A DNA stretch of 64,000 bases from Planomicrobium sp. CPCC 101079 (lineage in GTDB: Bacteria > Bacillota > Bacilli > Bacillales_A > Planococcaceae), in the NCBI RefSeq assembly GCF_007859275.1, contig NZ_VOHC01000003.1, forward strand, positions 35,963 to 99,962. Direction: 5' to 3'. Made by a program: the position numbers and the translations under genes. Shown here piece after piece: positions 15,569 to 25,757 of this stretch (its first letter is position 1; every line of letters starts with the position of its first letter). The notes beneath the pieces are model-generated. The model was given only the letters and a program-made list of their open reading frames with translations, was not told the origin of the DNA and did not search any database.

Positions 15569-17043
15569 GTTCTTCCATCGGCTCTTTCCTGGACGTTCAA
15601 TTGTTCGAGGACAACTTCTTTATCACTATAGGGATAATAGCGACTGCCGATGAGCATTGTATCTTCATGTCCCTTGTCCGTCAACAGGATGATGTCGCCT
15701 TCTTCTGCTTGACGGATGGCATGGCGTACAGCTTCTGCTCGGTCTTCGATGCAGATATACCTGCCATGCTGCATTCCTTTTTCAAAATCATGAAGGATGC
15801 TTGCTGGCGGTTCTTTACCTGGGTTGTTGGTCGTAATAACGACGTAATCCGCCACTGATGCTTTTTCCGCCATTATCGGGCGTTTGCCCCGGTCACGGAA
15901 ATTGCCGCTCCCGATTAAAACAATCAGCCGCCCCTTCCTGAAAGGCAATAAGCTGCTGATTGCTTTTTCGATGGCATCGGGCGTGTGCGAATAATCAATG
16001 TACACCACAGGACCTTCCGGATGAGCAAGTTTTTCCATCCGGCCAGCTACAGGAGCAATACGGGAAATGCATGAAAGCATCTTACTGATGCCGAGCCCAT
16101 ACGCATAAAGAGCGGCAATCGCCGCAAGTGTGTTATACACATTGAATTCTCCTATAAAAGAAGTAGAAACCGCATGAACGCCTTCGGGGCTATGCAACAG
16201 AAATCCAGTGCCATTCTCTTTATAGTTGATCTGTTCCGCCCAAAAGTCCGACTGCTCCGATAAACCGTAGGTAATCGTTTCAAAGGGCGTCATCTTGGAA
16301 AACGCCTCGGACCACGGATCGTCAGAATTGAGCACTGCATATTTACTTTTCGACACATCTTGGCCGAGTTGGGCGAAAAGCAAACCTTTCGCGTAGCCAT
16401 AATGCTCCATGGTCTTATGGAAATCTAAATGATCGCGGGTCAAGTTCGTAAAAATCGCAATGTCCATAGTTAAGCCCCACATCCGCCCGCTGGTGATACC
16501 ATGTGAAGAAGTTTCAAAAACCATAGCTTCACAGCCGTAATCGATGGCGTGCTGCATCATTTCTGTGCTCGAGATGATGTCACTAGTCGTATTTTGTGTT
16601 GGCACATTGATGCTGTCCATCTGGAAACCAAGAGTTCCTAAAGCAGCAGATTTGCGGCCAGCCGCCTCCAGCAAACTGTAAATCATATGGGAGACCGTCG
16701 TTTTGCCGTTCGTACCGGTCACCCCAAAGGTAGTCAGCTTAGTAGAAGGATAACCGTAAAAATGCTGGACAAAGCGGCCCATCACTTTTACCGAGTCTTT
16801 CACCAGCACAAAACAAGCGGATTCGGAAACCGTTTCCTTTCTTTCGGCAATAACCAAAGACGCTCCGCGGCGAATCGCTTCTTCCGCAAACTCATGCCCG
16901 TCCATCATGCTGCCTTGGATGCAGATAAAACAATTACCGTTCTTTACTTTCCGCGAGTCCATTTGTATTCCGGTAATAGCAAGAGGAACGGCTCCGATGA
17001 TCGTTTTTATTTTTAGCAAATCCAGCAATTCAGTAGTATTCAT
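15565..17043 (-). CDS. murE: MurE-like UDP-MurNAc-tripeptide ligase
   Basis: This 492-residue Mur ligase has all three domains: an N-terminal UDP-binding domain (DSRKVKNGNCF), the ATP-binding P-loop GTNGKTT (residues 110-116), the carbamylated-Lys motif GYAKG (Lys219) and a C-terminal domain with GRMEKL and RDRGKRP. MurE adds the third residue, meso-DAP or L-Lys, to UDP-MurNAc-L-Ala-D-Glu in the cytosol. The specificity motif, DNPR in DAP enzymes and DNPA in S. aureus, reads NNPG (406-409), and the usual GCGGDRDRGKRP reads GSGNFRDRGKRP. It stands alone, outside a dcw cluster, so it may be a second, divergent ligase. The ribosome site (complement of cctccct) is good. Confidence 0.85.
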   Translation of the reverse strand: MNTTELLDLLKIKTIIGAVPLAITGIQMDSRKVKNGNCFICIQGSMMDGHEFAEEAIRRGASLVIAERKETVSESACFVLVKDSVKVMGRFVQHFYGYPSTKLTTFGVTGTNGKTTVSHMIYSLLEAAGRKSAALGTLGFQMDSINVPTQNTTSDIISSTEMMQHAIDYGCEAMVFETSSHGITSGRMWGLTMDIAIFTNLTRDHLDFHKTMEHYGYAKGLLFAQLGQDVSKSKYAVLNSDDPWSEAFSKMTPFETITYGLSEQSDFWAEQINYKENGTGFLLHSPEGVHAVSTSFIGEFNVYNTLAAIAALYAYGLGISKMLSCISRIAPVAGRMEKLAHPEGPVVYIDYSHTPDAIEKAISSLLPFRKGRLIVLIGSGNFRDRGKRPIMAEKASVADYVVITTNNPGKEPPASILHDFEKGMQHGRYICIEDRAEAVRHAIRQAEEGDIILLTDKGHEDTMLIGSRYYPYSDKEVVLEQLNVQERADGRT

Positions 17044-17468
17044 TAGCCTTCCCTCCCTAGCTCTTAAAGGTACTTATTTAGATTGAAATTCTGTAATAAT
17101 CTATACCACAAAAAAAGCTTTATAAAGCGCAAAGTCCTCAATAAAGACAAGTCGATTTTTCAATAGTACAACTGATCGCCTTTTACATACTCTACGGACC
17201 ATCCATCATATTACATCCCTTCAAGTGATTTCTTCATTTTTTTCATGATCAAATAGCCATTCTTTTCTGCTTACTGTGCCTACACAAGCTCTTACTTTCC
17301 GTGAAGAACCGATGACCAATCGGCACGGCAGGATCAGGTTGAGTTTTCTTCTTTTTCATTACTTAGTCAAAGAGAGACGAGGCCGAACTAGCACACCTTC
17401 TTTCTATTTCCGTCTGAAAACTGTACTTTTACGAACAGTTGATTCATCATTTTAAAGCATTTAAATAA
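17044..17468. other. Intergenic region upstream of the murE-like gene
   Basis: No convincing gene. The part next to 17044 must hold the promoter of the murE-like gene. A minus-strand frame near 17240-17360 reads MKKKKTQPDPAVPIGHRFFT and then ESKSLCRHSKQ before stopping; it could be a remnant. Near 17419-17440 the repeat half ACTTTTACGAAC occurs inside the inverted pair aactgt/acagtt, related to the palindrome at 4805. Confidence 0.35.
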
Positions 17469-17852
17469 AAAAGTTATTTAGAAGAAAATAGAATTAACCC
17501 ACATAAGATTTTTGATGGTGCAGGAAAATATAGGGTTTATTCTTTTACTCTTCTTAGAACGCCTAGACAAGGGGTTAGTAAGAAAATACCTATTCCACAG
17601 AAAGCCAGAGATGTCATAGAATTTGTCCAAACGCATAGGGGATCCCCACCACATGGTTGTTAAAGGGGAAGTGTATATGAAAACACTGGAATAAATGGAC
17701 AATCACCTCTTACTAGCACTACTTATACAAAATACGATGTTAATCCAAAATTATGAAAGCAAAAAAGAGATCAAGAAGGAATTGTATTTGGTAAGAATGG
17801 AAGTATTTGAAATGCTAATAATCACTATCAGACTTTCCAAAGAATACAATAG
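17469..17852 (+). pseudogene. Decayed barnase-like ribonuclease toxin domain
   Basis: One uninterrupted + frame, broken only by stops at 17661 (TAA), 17754 (TGA) and 17808 (TGA), reads IPIPQKARDVIEFVQTHRGS PPHG, then GSVYENTGINGQSPLTSTTY TKYDVNPKL, then KRDQEGIVFGKNGSI and finally NNHYQTFQRIQ before TAG 17850. This order, and the ending HYQTF, match the C-terminal part of microbial guanyl-preferring RNases (barnase/N1/T1-like) used as tips of polymorphic toxins. The residue before IVFG, Arg in active relatives, is Gly. The third stop probably replaces Trp (tgg to tga). No N-terminal delivery domain remains. An SMI1/KNR4 immunity pseudogene follows 300 bases downstream. Confidence 0.75.
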
Positions 17853-18152
17853 GAGATGGGAATTATGGATATTAAAAGTTATATATGGGGATCAAACATA
17901 CTCCATTTGCATTTAATAGAAAGTCAATGGACTATTTTGAATGATAGAGTAGTCAAAAAAGCAAAAAAGCGAAATTACAACTAAGCTTATAATTTTAGAG
18001 GGAGAAAATTGTAAAGAAGTAGAAAGTCTTTAAATACATGTACTCTATAACGGTGGAAATAAATGCTAATATAAATGTGGTGTGAAGATTTCAAAGAATA
18101 TAATGATCAAAAAATCACTTAGGAACGACTGGTGGGAAAATGGAGTGATGAC
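17853..18152. other. Gap between the RNase and SUKH pseudogenes
   Basis: Three hundred AT-rich bases with no open frame I can support. The last 20 bases hold a plausible ribosome site (tggagtg) for the SUKH pseudogene. Nothing else was recognised. Confidence 0.5.
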
Positions 18153-18703
18153 ATGGCATCAAAGAGATTATGGAGGCAGTTCTAAAAGTGGTGGACAGCA
18201 ACAACGAACGACTGTTAATCCTAGACGACTGGGTAATTACCAGGAGTACCAGTACTGCTAATCCCCCTATGGAGGAAGCGGCCATTGCTGATTTTGAAAG
18301 TCAGATTGGGCATCAGTTGCCAAAGGACTATCGGTCTTTTCTGCTGGAATACAACGGGGTGCATATTTACCAGCTTATTACGGATTTAGGTGGCAATGGC
18401 TGAGGCGGATTGCATGTGTTTTCTATCAAGGAACTGATTGAGAATCTGTTTTACATGGAAGTGTACCCTGTTTTTTTGCCAATACGCAGTGCTGATGACC
18501 AATACTTGGCCATCAGTCTGGAAGCGATTGAGAATAAAGACCCCAATTACCTTTACCGAATCGATAACAATGAAGGGCCACCAGCTTTGACCCTGAACTT
18601 CCATCTGTTTTTAAATCGTTATGTGGCGGCTCAAGGTGCTACATTCTATGAATGGCCGATTTACAGCGCGGCTGGCCGCTATTACTTGGAGGGCGATGAA
18701 TAA
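18153..18703 (+). pseudogene. SMI1/KNR4 (SUKH) family immunity protein, broken
   Basis: The main frame runs from 18170 to 18703 and is interrupted by one TGA at 18401-18403. Before it: PPMEEAAIADFESQIGHQLP KDYRSFLLEYNGV, the SUKH signature; after it: GGLHVFSIKELIENLFYMEV and IENKDPNYLYRID. The ATG at 18153 with a tggagtg ribosome site opens a different frame (MASKRLWRQ) that would join the main frame if one base were restored near 18180, so a second lesion is likely. SUKH proteins neutralise nuclease toxins, and this gene follows the dead RNase tip. The whole toxin-immunity pair is therefore decayed. Confidence 0.75.
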
Positions 18704-18745
18704 ACTATTCATAGGTGTCCAGTAATCAATAGCTATGTAATAACG

Positions 18746-18787
18746 AAGGCAGAGCAGATGCTTAATGTTAGCATCTGCTCTGCCTTT
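18746..18787 (+). terminator. Hairpin terminator after the SUKH pseudogene
   Basis: aaggcagagcagatgc pairs perfectly (16 bp) with gcatctgctctgcctt around a 9-base loop. The T-run is short (ttt), so its strength is uncertain. The repeat half GTTTGTAAAAGTGTA follows at once, as at the terminator near 4804. Confidence 0.65.
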
Positions 18788-18884
18788 AGGTTTGTAAAAG
18801 TGTAACTTAAAGAATCATCAGCAAAGAGATGGGTATATAAATAAGAAAAGATAATCAATCTGGAATCGGTATGCTGTTGGTATT

Positions 18885-19029
18885 TTACAGCAACTCCAGC
18901 AACAAATATAAATCCGAAATCTTACTTTGAATAGCTTCAAGCGTCCAACCTCTCATTTGAGCAACTATAGCAGACAACTTAAAACAGAATTCTCTATAGG
19001 ATAAATATTCATCAAGTAATGGAGGAGAT
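18885..19029 (-). pseudogene. C-terminal fragment of an unknown small protein
   Basis: On the minus strand an open frame without a start reads LLDEYLSYREFCFKLSAIVA QMRGWTLEAIQSKISDLYLL LELL and then stops at 18885-18887. It is strongly helical and protein-like. Its upstream part runs into the ribosome site of the FAD monooxygenase gene, so the N-terminus has been lost. The rest of 18704-19032 holds only the terminator. I do not recognise the family. Confidence 0.3.
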
Positions 19030-19032
19030 GGC

Positions 19033-20547
19033 ATGAAAGCTGAAGTATTGATCGTTGGAGCTGGTCCAACCGGGCTGGCATTAGCGCTGGCGCTTCACAA
19101 GCAGAAAATTCCGTTTCGAATTATTGAAAAAAATAGCGGGCCGGGAACTGCGTCGAGAGCAATGATCGTGCATGGACGAATATTGGAGCATTACCGTCAA
19201 ATGGGTTTTGCAGAGATGATAATTGAACAGGGGAATAAAGTCGAGGATGTACAGATTTTTATGGACGGAAACTTAAAGGCAAAAATGCATATCGGGGATA
19301 TAGGAGAAAATCTTAGCCGTTTCCCCTATATTTTGAGTTTGCCCCAAGACATCCATGAAGAGATTTTGGTGCGCGTACTAAAGGAAAGAGGAGTCGAAGT
19401 AGAGTGGAATACTCAATTAATGTCCTTTAAAGAAAGTGATCATCATGTTCAAGTGGTCATCGAAAAAGAAGGAATCACAGAAGAAAACAATTTCGTGTTT
19501 CTTTGCGGTTGCGATGGCGCGCACAGTAGCGTGAGAAAAAATCTGGGCTTTCAATTCGAAGGAGGGACATATGCGCAAATATTCTATGTGGCTGATGTGA
19601 AAAGTTCAATCCCATCTCCCGGAATAAGTGGAAACATGTTTAGAGAAGGATTTTGCCTTACAATTCCACTCCCGAACGGGAATGTGAGATTAATCGGTAT
19701 TTTTCCGGAAGAAGTAGTAAAAGACGGCATTCCTTCAGAACTTGCCCCCGTTATCCCTTTTATAGAGAAAAATGTAGGCATAAAAATTGAGCAAGTAAAT
19801 TGGTATTCACCGTATAAAGTCCATCATCGGATAAGTGACCATTTCAGAAAGGGAAGAATCTTCCTCGCCGGTGATGCCGGACATATCCACAGTCCAGCCG
19901 GCGGCCAGGGAATGAACACCGGAATTGGCGATGCAGTGAATCTTGGCTGGAAACTTGCGGCTGTCATGCTGGAGAAGGCGGATGAAAAAATACTGGATAC
20001 GTATGAAACAGAACGGATGGCGTTTGCCAAAATGTTGATATCAACCACCGACCGTGCATTCAATTCAGTTGTTGGCAAAGGGGTGGAAACTAGACTTTTT
20101 AAAAATGCTGTTATTCCCTATGCGCTGCCAAGGCTGATTGCTTTTCCGCGACTGAGAAAAAAATTGTATAAAAAAGTTTCGCAAACCGATATAAAATACA
20201 GAGATAGTATATTAAGTGAAGGGCAAATAGGCCAAATACACGGCGGTGACCGCTTGCCATGGGTAACCACTGAAAATAGTGATAATCATGAACCTTTGAA
20301 ATCCATGGACTGGCAGTTCCATATTTATGGTCAGGACCTCCCTGAACTTCGTGCAATTGCAGAATCTTCAGCAATCCCTTTGTATGTATTCAAGTGGAAA
20401 AAAGAGATGGATGCAGTTGGCATTAAGGAAAATTCCATCATGTTAATTAGGCCAGATGGCCACATCGCTTTGGCGATTACGAACCGGGAACTGGTGAAAG
20501 CACAAAAATATCTGGATGAATTCAAAATTTATTCGATCAATTCATAA
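19033..20547 (+). CDS. FAD-dependent aromatic-ring-type monooxygenase
   Basis: This 504-residue group A flavoprotein hydroxylase has the FAD GxGxxG motif VGAGPTGLALALAL at the N-terminus, the NADPH/FAD DG motif CGCDGAHSSVRKNLG in the middle, and the GD motif GRIFLAGDAGHIHSPAGGQG followed by MNTGIGDAVNLGWKLA. A thioredoxin-like C-terminal domain follows, as in phenol hydroxylase and PcpB/MhpA-type enzymes. These enzymes insert one oxygen atom from O2 into a phenolic or polyketide substrate using NAD(P)H. The ribosome site atggaggag is strong. It stands alone, with no ring-cleavage genes nearby, so a detoxifying role such as antibiotic or phenol hydroxylation is possible. Confidence 0.87.
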   Translation: MKAEVLIVGAGPTGLALALALHKQKIPFRIIEKNSGPGTASRAMIVHGRILEHYRQMGFAEMIIEQGNKVEDVQIFMDGNLKAKMHIGDIGENLSRFPYILSLPQDIHEEILVRVLKERGVEVEWNTQLMSFKESDHHVQVVIEKEGITEENNFVFLCGCDGAHSSVRKNLGFQFEGGTYAQIFYVADVKSSIPSPGISGNMFREGFCLTIPLPNGNVRLIGIFPEEVVKDGIPSELAPVIPFIEKNVGIKIEQVNWYSPYKVHHRISDHFRKGRIFLAGDAGHIHSPAGGQGMNTGIGDAVNLGWKLAAVMLEKADEKILDTYETERMAFAKMLISTTDRAFNSVVGKGVETRLFKNAVIPYALPRLIAFPRLRKKLYKKVSQTDIKYRDSILSEGQIGQIHGGDRLPWVTTENSDNHEPLKSMDWQFHIYGQDLPELRAIAESSAIPLYVFKWKKEMDAVGIKENSIMLIRPDGHIALAITNRELVKAQKYLDEFKIYSINS

Positions 20548-21191
20548 CCCTAAAATTCTATTTTTAAAAACTTTGAAAGGAGGAGCAAGTTATAGCTGCA
20601 TCATCCGAAAAACTTCAAGAAAATCTCATTACTAGAAAAGTTAACGCAGCTTATTTGATCGGTTTTATTTTATCGCCGAACGACTTTGATCAACACTTAT
20701 TGTCTGGTGATTCCCTTGATTTTTTAAGTTTTTCTTCCTTATTACTTTTGCTGGCTTTTTTATCTTTGCTCTGCCAGTTACGGATTTCCAGAGTTTCAAA
20801 AACAAAGTAAAAACACAAATCCAGCTGCCTTTCATCAAGGTTGCTGTTTTTTTATGTTCGATGCACATTAAGCTTAAGGCACAAGTTATCTCTTGGCGAA
20901 AGCTTTAGAAAAAGCAGGAAGGTTTTTAGTGCTTCCGGATTCAACAAAATGAAAAGGGGTATAGTAAGGAATGTATTTTTGAAAGCAGAAAATCTACCGT
21001 TTATACGTAGGATTGATTGAAGAGAAAGGGTTTTGAAGGAGTGCTGGCAAGCTGTTCATTTTCCTGGAACCAGTAAAATACCTAGTAAAATCAGTGAATT
21101 TAACCATGTGCATGAAATGGAAGCGGCAGCTGGTGTTGCCTCGGAGCCTTTACGGCAACGCAGAAATTCTAAGGAAAGAGTGTGATGACTG
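20548..21191. other. Gene debris between the monooxygenase and the aldo/keto reductase
   Basis: A perfect ribosome site (aaaggaggagcaagtt, about 20575-20591) is followed by ATA rather than ATG. The frame then reads AASSEKLQENLITRKVNAAY LIGFILS, like the start of a membrane transporter that lost its start codon. Further fragments follow (ALPVTDFQSFKNKVKTQ near 20770; SYLLAKALEKAGRFLVLP near 20886). A terminator lies at 20822-20854. I infer one or two decayed genes, the first perhaps a major-facilitator-type transporter. Nothing intact is present. Confidence 0.45.
20822..20854 (+). terminator. Probable intrinsic terminator within debris
   Basis: cagc..cctt and aagg..gctg form an interrupted stem around tcatc and are followed by eight T. 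It probably served the decayed gene upstream. Confidence 0.55.
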
Positions 21192-22178
<987 letters not shown>

Positions 22179-22196
22179 AAATTCCCCGAAGAATTT

Positions 22197-22230
22197 AAAA
22201 GCATCGTCTATGGCGATGCTTTTCTTTTTT
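22197..22230 (+). terminator. Intrinsic terminator
   Basis: aaaagcatcg and cgatgctttt form a 10-bp stem with a 7-base loop and a T-rich tail, directly after the aldo/keto reductase gene. Confidence 0.8.
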
Positions 22231-22265
22231 AGGGAATTATGTATCTCGCATAAAGGAGTGATTGA

Positions 22266-23216
<951 letters not shown>

Positions 23217-23224
23217 CGCTAAAA

Positions 23225-23272
23225 AAGAAAACCCAACAGCCTTTATCCGAAAATGGATAAAGGCTGTTGGCC
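23225..23272 (-). terminator. Terminator between convergent genes, oriented for the minus strand
   Basis: ccaacagcctttatcc pairs perfectly with ggataaaggctgttgg (16 bp). The A-rich left flank becomes gttttctttttt on the minus strand, so it mainly ends the alpha/beta hydrolase transcript; on the + side there is no T-run. Confidence 0.8.
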
Positions 23273-23273
23273 G

Positions 23274-24284
23274 TTATAAACCGGCTTCTTCGCTGAATGC
23301 AGTAATCGCTTTGACAAATTCTTTCGGCTTAAACATATGAATCACATGATTGGCGGGAATCTTCTTATAAACTGCATGAGGCACTATGTTCAAAAGCCGT
23401 TTGGCATCATCATCGTCCATCGCCCCGACGAGCCCGTATTGGAGAAAGCGCCGCCAATTGGCATGCAGCACAAGCATAGGGCACTTCACGCTCCGCAGGG
23501 ATTCTTCGTGATCCATGCCTTCATAGAAACGTCCATCCAGAAAAGCGCGGGAAAAATCCGGATCGAACATTGACAGCGACTTTAACAATAAACGCAGCGT
23601 CTCAGGAAAACCGACGTCAACCGGACGGCCGGGGTGCTCGGCTTCAAATTTTTCCGTCTTTTTCGAGAGATAGCGGATAAAGAATTCCGGAACTTTTTTG
23701 GTCCTCGTATCAGAAACTGGCATCTCCAGCCCCCGAAAATAATCGGCAATATCCCGATTCAGAGGATCGCCTATTTTTTCAACCAAGTGGTGCAGCCCGT
23801 TATAGACAAAGCGGTCCCAATCTTTAAACCGCGGCATTTCGGCCGAAAAGATTGGGGCATCCTCCAGCACAATACCTGCTACATACTCGGGGACGTGTGC
23901 TCCACACCAAAGAGCGATGATGCCACCGGAAGAATTCCCGGTTAGTATGGCCCGTTTCCCGACCACTCCTTTTAAGAAAGATTCCATATCAGCGCCGATG
24001 CTTTTCCATGAATAGTCGCCTGGCGTCCAGCTTGATTTCCCATGGCCACGTATTTCAACGACAAACACATGAAACTTTTTAGAGAGGGGAACCATCACTT
24101 TTTGATAGCTTTCCCAGATACCCATCTGGGCAGGAATCAATACCAGCGCCGGTCCGTTGTCCGGGCCCTCTACAAAATTCAACTGAATTCTCCCTGTCCA
24201 AAAGCGCTTTTCATTAAATCCTGCCTTTGCAATTTCTGCTATGCGGATTGGTTCGGATAGATTTTCATACGGATTCCTATACAT
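23274..24284 (-). CDS. Alpha/beta hydrolase
   Basis: This 336-residue alpha/beta-hydrolase-fold protein has the nucleophile elbow TGNSSGGIIAL (Ser), the oxyanion region PAQMGIW, the strand motif VEIRGHGKSSW, a late acid in the LHANWRR region and His in IPANHVIHMF. A lid domain lies in the middle (about 150-235). The activity is unknown; similar proteins are esterases, lactonases or haloperoxidase-like. It is divergent from the TetR gene across 383 bases that contain the TetR-like operators, so TetR may also control it. Confidence 0.85.
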   Translation of the reverse strand: MYRNPYENLSEPIRIAEIAKAGFNEKRFWTGRIQLNFVEGPDNGPALVLIPAQMGIWESYQKVMVPLSKKFHVFVVEIRGHGKSSWTPGDYSWKSIGADMESFLKGVVGKRAILTGNSSGGIIALWCGAHVPEYVAGIVLEDAPIFSAEMPRFKDWDRFVYNGLHHLVEKIGDPLNRDIADYFRGLEMPVSDTRTKKVPEFFIRYLSKKTEKFEAEHPGRPVDVGFPETLRLLLKSLSMFDPDFSRAFLDGRFYEGMDHEESLRSVKCPMLVLHANWRRFLQYGLVGAMDDDDAKRLLNIVPHAVYKKIPANHVIHMFKPKEFVKAITAFSEEAGL

Positions 24285-24570
24285 CGGCTATCCACTCCCG
24301 TAACCGTCTTGGTATGATTAGTGTTCGCCATCAGGAGAAAAATTCCTGTGCCAAGCTGATTGTAGCCGGAACTTTTTCCACGGGTTGCATATAACACATG
24401 AAAAAGGGGAGGGGAGTCGAGGGCAACTGCCTCTAAGACTTCTACCGCTCTTTTTTCCTCATTTATTAGCAAGCTGTATTCCTTTTTTGACAGGTCTGTT
24501 ACTGCTGGAGCCGAGTAGCCCACAGTTTTCCTTGTTATCCACAAAAGTAAAAAATTATCAAGCTTTTAGC

Positions 24571-24627
24571 AGTACACTTGTATCAAAATAAATATTAGCC
24601 GGAAAAGTAAATGATACAGCTGTATTA
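24571..24627. promoter_or_regulatory. Two related operators upstream of the TetR gene
   Basis: TGATACAGCTGTATTA (24612-24627) contains the perfect palindrome ATACAGCTGTAT. The inverted relative AGTACACTTGTATCA (24571-24585) matches it in most positions (TGATACA..TGTA). Paired palindromes of this size beside a tetR gene are usual self-regulating operators. Binding is inferred. Confidence 0.6.
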
Positions 24628-24631
24628 AAAA

Positions 24632-24661
24632 TTACGAAAATTCTTATTATTGTGATAGAAT
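24632..24661 (+). promoter_or_regulatory. Promoter that may give a leaderless tetR transcript
   Basis: TTACGA (24632-24637) and an extended -10 TGATAGAAT (24653-24661) are 18 bases apart. Transcription would begin about 24667-24669, at the ATG of the tetR gene itself, and no Shine-Dalgarno sequence is present between them. Confidence 0.45.
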
Positions 24662-24667
24662 GGAATC

Positions 24668-25264
24668 ATGCCAAAGCAAATTGATCACGATACCCGAAAA
24701 GTTTTAATTGCTGAAGCCACTTGGAGAATTTTATTAGAACAAGGTGTAGCCGGCGCATCAGTACGAAATATAGCAAAGGAGGCAGGCATATCTTTAGGGT
24801 CATTGCGCTATTTTTTTCATACGCAGAATGAGTTGATGAATTTTTCAAAGGAGTTGATTTCGGAGAGGATATCACAAAAAGTCGATAATATTTTTAACGG
24901 GGACCAACCGCCGAAAGAAAAAATATTCCTGGTGCTATTAGAACTTTTGCCGCCAACAGGAGAAATGGAAAATGAAACACGAGTAAGATTAATTTTTAAA
25001 TCTAATGCGCTTTCTGAAAAAGAGACTATTGGAAGGGGAGAAGACGGCGTTTTTTTAGCTGTGAAAAAGGTGATGTCTAATTTGTTGCTGCTGAACTTAT
25101 TGAAAAAAGAACTGGATATTGCTAATGAAACTGAACGGCTCTACGCAGTTATGGAAGGATTGGCGTTCGAAAGCCTTTTAAGGCCGAATGTTTTAACAGC
25201 AACCAGAATCGCAGAAATCATTCAATATCACTTGAATGCAATATGCAAGGAAGAGGTAAAATAG
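24668..25264 (+). CDS. TetR/AcrR-family transcriptional regulator
   Basis: This 198-residue repressor has an N-terminal TetR helix-turn-helix (VAGASVRNIAKEAGISLGSL RYFF, about residues 27-51) and a C-terminal ligand and dimer domain. The start ATG is preceded by tagaatggaatc, without a ribosome site, and the promoter's -10 ends 7 bases before it; translation may be leaderless. Two palindromes upstream suggest autoregulation. The divergent alpha/beta hydrolase is the likeliest additional target. The ligand is unknown. Confidence 0.88.
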   Translation: MPKQIDHDTRKVLIAEATWRILLEQGVAGASVRNIAKEAGISLGSLRYFFHTQNELMNFSKELISERISQKVDNIFNGDQPPKEKIFLVLLELLPPTGEMENETRVRLIFKSNALSEKETIGRGEDGVFLAVKKVMSNLLLLNLLKKELDIANETERLYAVMEGLAFESLLRPNVLTATRIAEIIQYHLNAICKEEVK

Positions 25265-25484
25265 CTGCCGTTTCAACTAATGAACTGGCGGATTCCTTTC
25301 TATACGTTGAAAGTGTATATTTATTCATTAATAAATAAACGTTAATATATTTATTATGTAAACAAAAAAATGAAAGAACTTGGGTTTGAAAACGGTTTAA
25401 ATGAGGAATTGAGCATTAATCTTACTAAAATGCCACGGATATATCAAAGTATTTACTATCATAGAGTGAGAGGGGTGGAGTCCA

Positions 25485-25682
25485 ATGAACATGGAAACGA
25501 TTAAAGGTTCAAGCATGATTGTGAAAATGGCGCGTACATTGATGAGTGAAGGCTGGTCTTTCATTCCAGATGAATTCGACGTGATTGTGAAAGCTGAGAA
25601 CAAGTCCACAGGCGAAGAAATTTCATTTCCGTCAATCGGCAACCTTAAAATGTGGATGTATGAAAAGGCGTTGAGCTATTAA
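25485..25682 (+). CDS. Small conserved-type protein, unknown function
   Basis: This 65-residue soluble protein reads like a compact helix-plus-sheet domain: SSMIVKMARTLMSEGWSFIP, then DEFDVIVKAENKSTGEEISF and a C-terminal helix. No Cys, no signal peptide. A gaggggtggag ribosome site precedes the ATG and a terminator follows, making it a stand-alone unit. I do not recognise the family. Confidence 0.7.
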   Translation: MNMETIKGSSMIVKMARTLMSEGWSFIPDEFDVIVKAENKSTGEEISFPSIGNLKMWMYEKALSY

Positions 25683-25713
25683 AATGATTCAATACTCATA
25701 TAGTAAGATCCGG

Positions 25714-25757
25714 TAAAAGCCGCCACTTCTTTTTTAGAATTGGCGGCTTTAACTGTT
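25714..25757 (+). terminator. Intrinsic terminator
   Basis: aaagccgcca (25716-25725) pairs with tggcggcttt (25741-25750) around a T-rich loop. The trailing sequence is only partly T-rich. Confidence 0.6.

Noticed and set aside
15601..15858. Plus-strand frames inside the murE-like gene
   Set aside because: Antisense shadows of a clearly coding gene.
17695..17916. 73-codon + frame at 17695
   Set aside because: It runs in another frame over the RNase remnant, which explains the sequence better.
24239..24544. 101-codon minus-strand frame upstream of the alpha/beta hydrolase
   Set aside because: It overlaps the hydrolase start, has no ribosome site and no protein-family resemblance; the interval is better explained as the promoter region.
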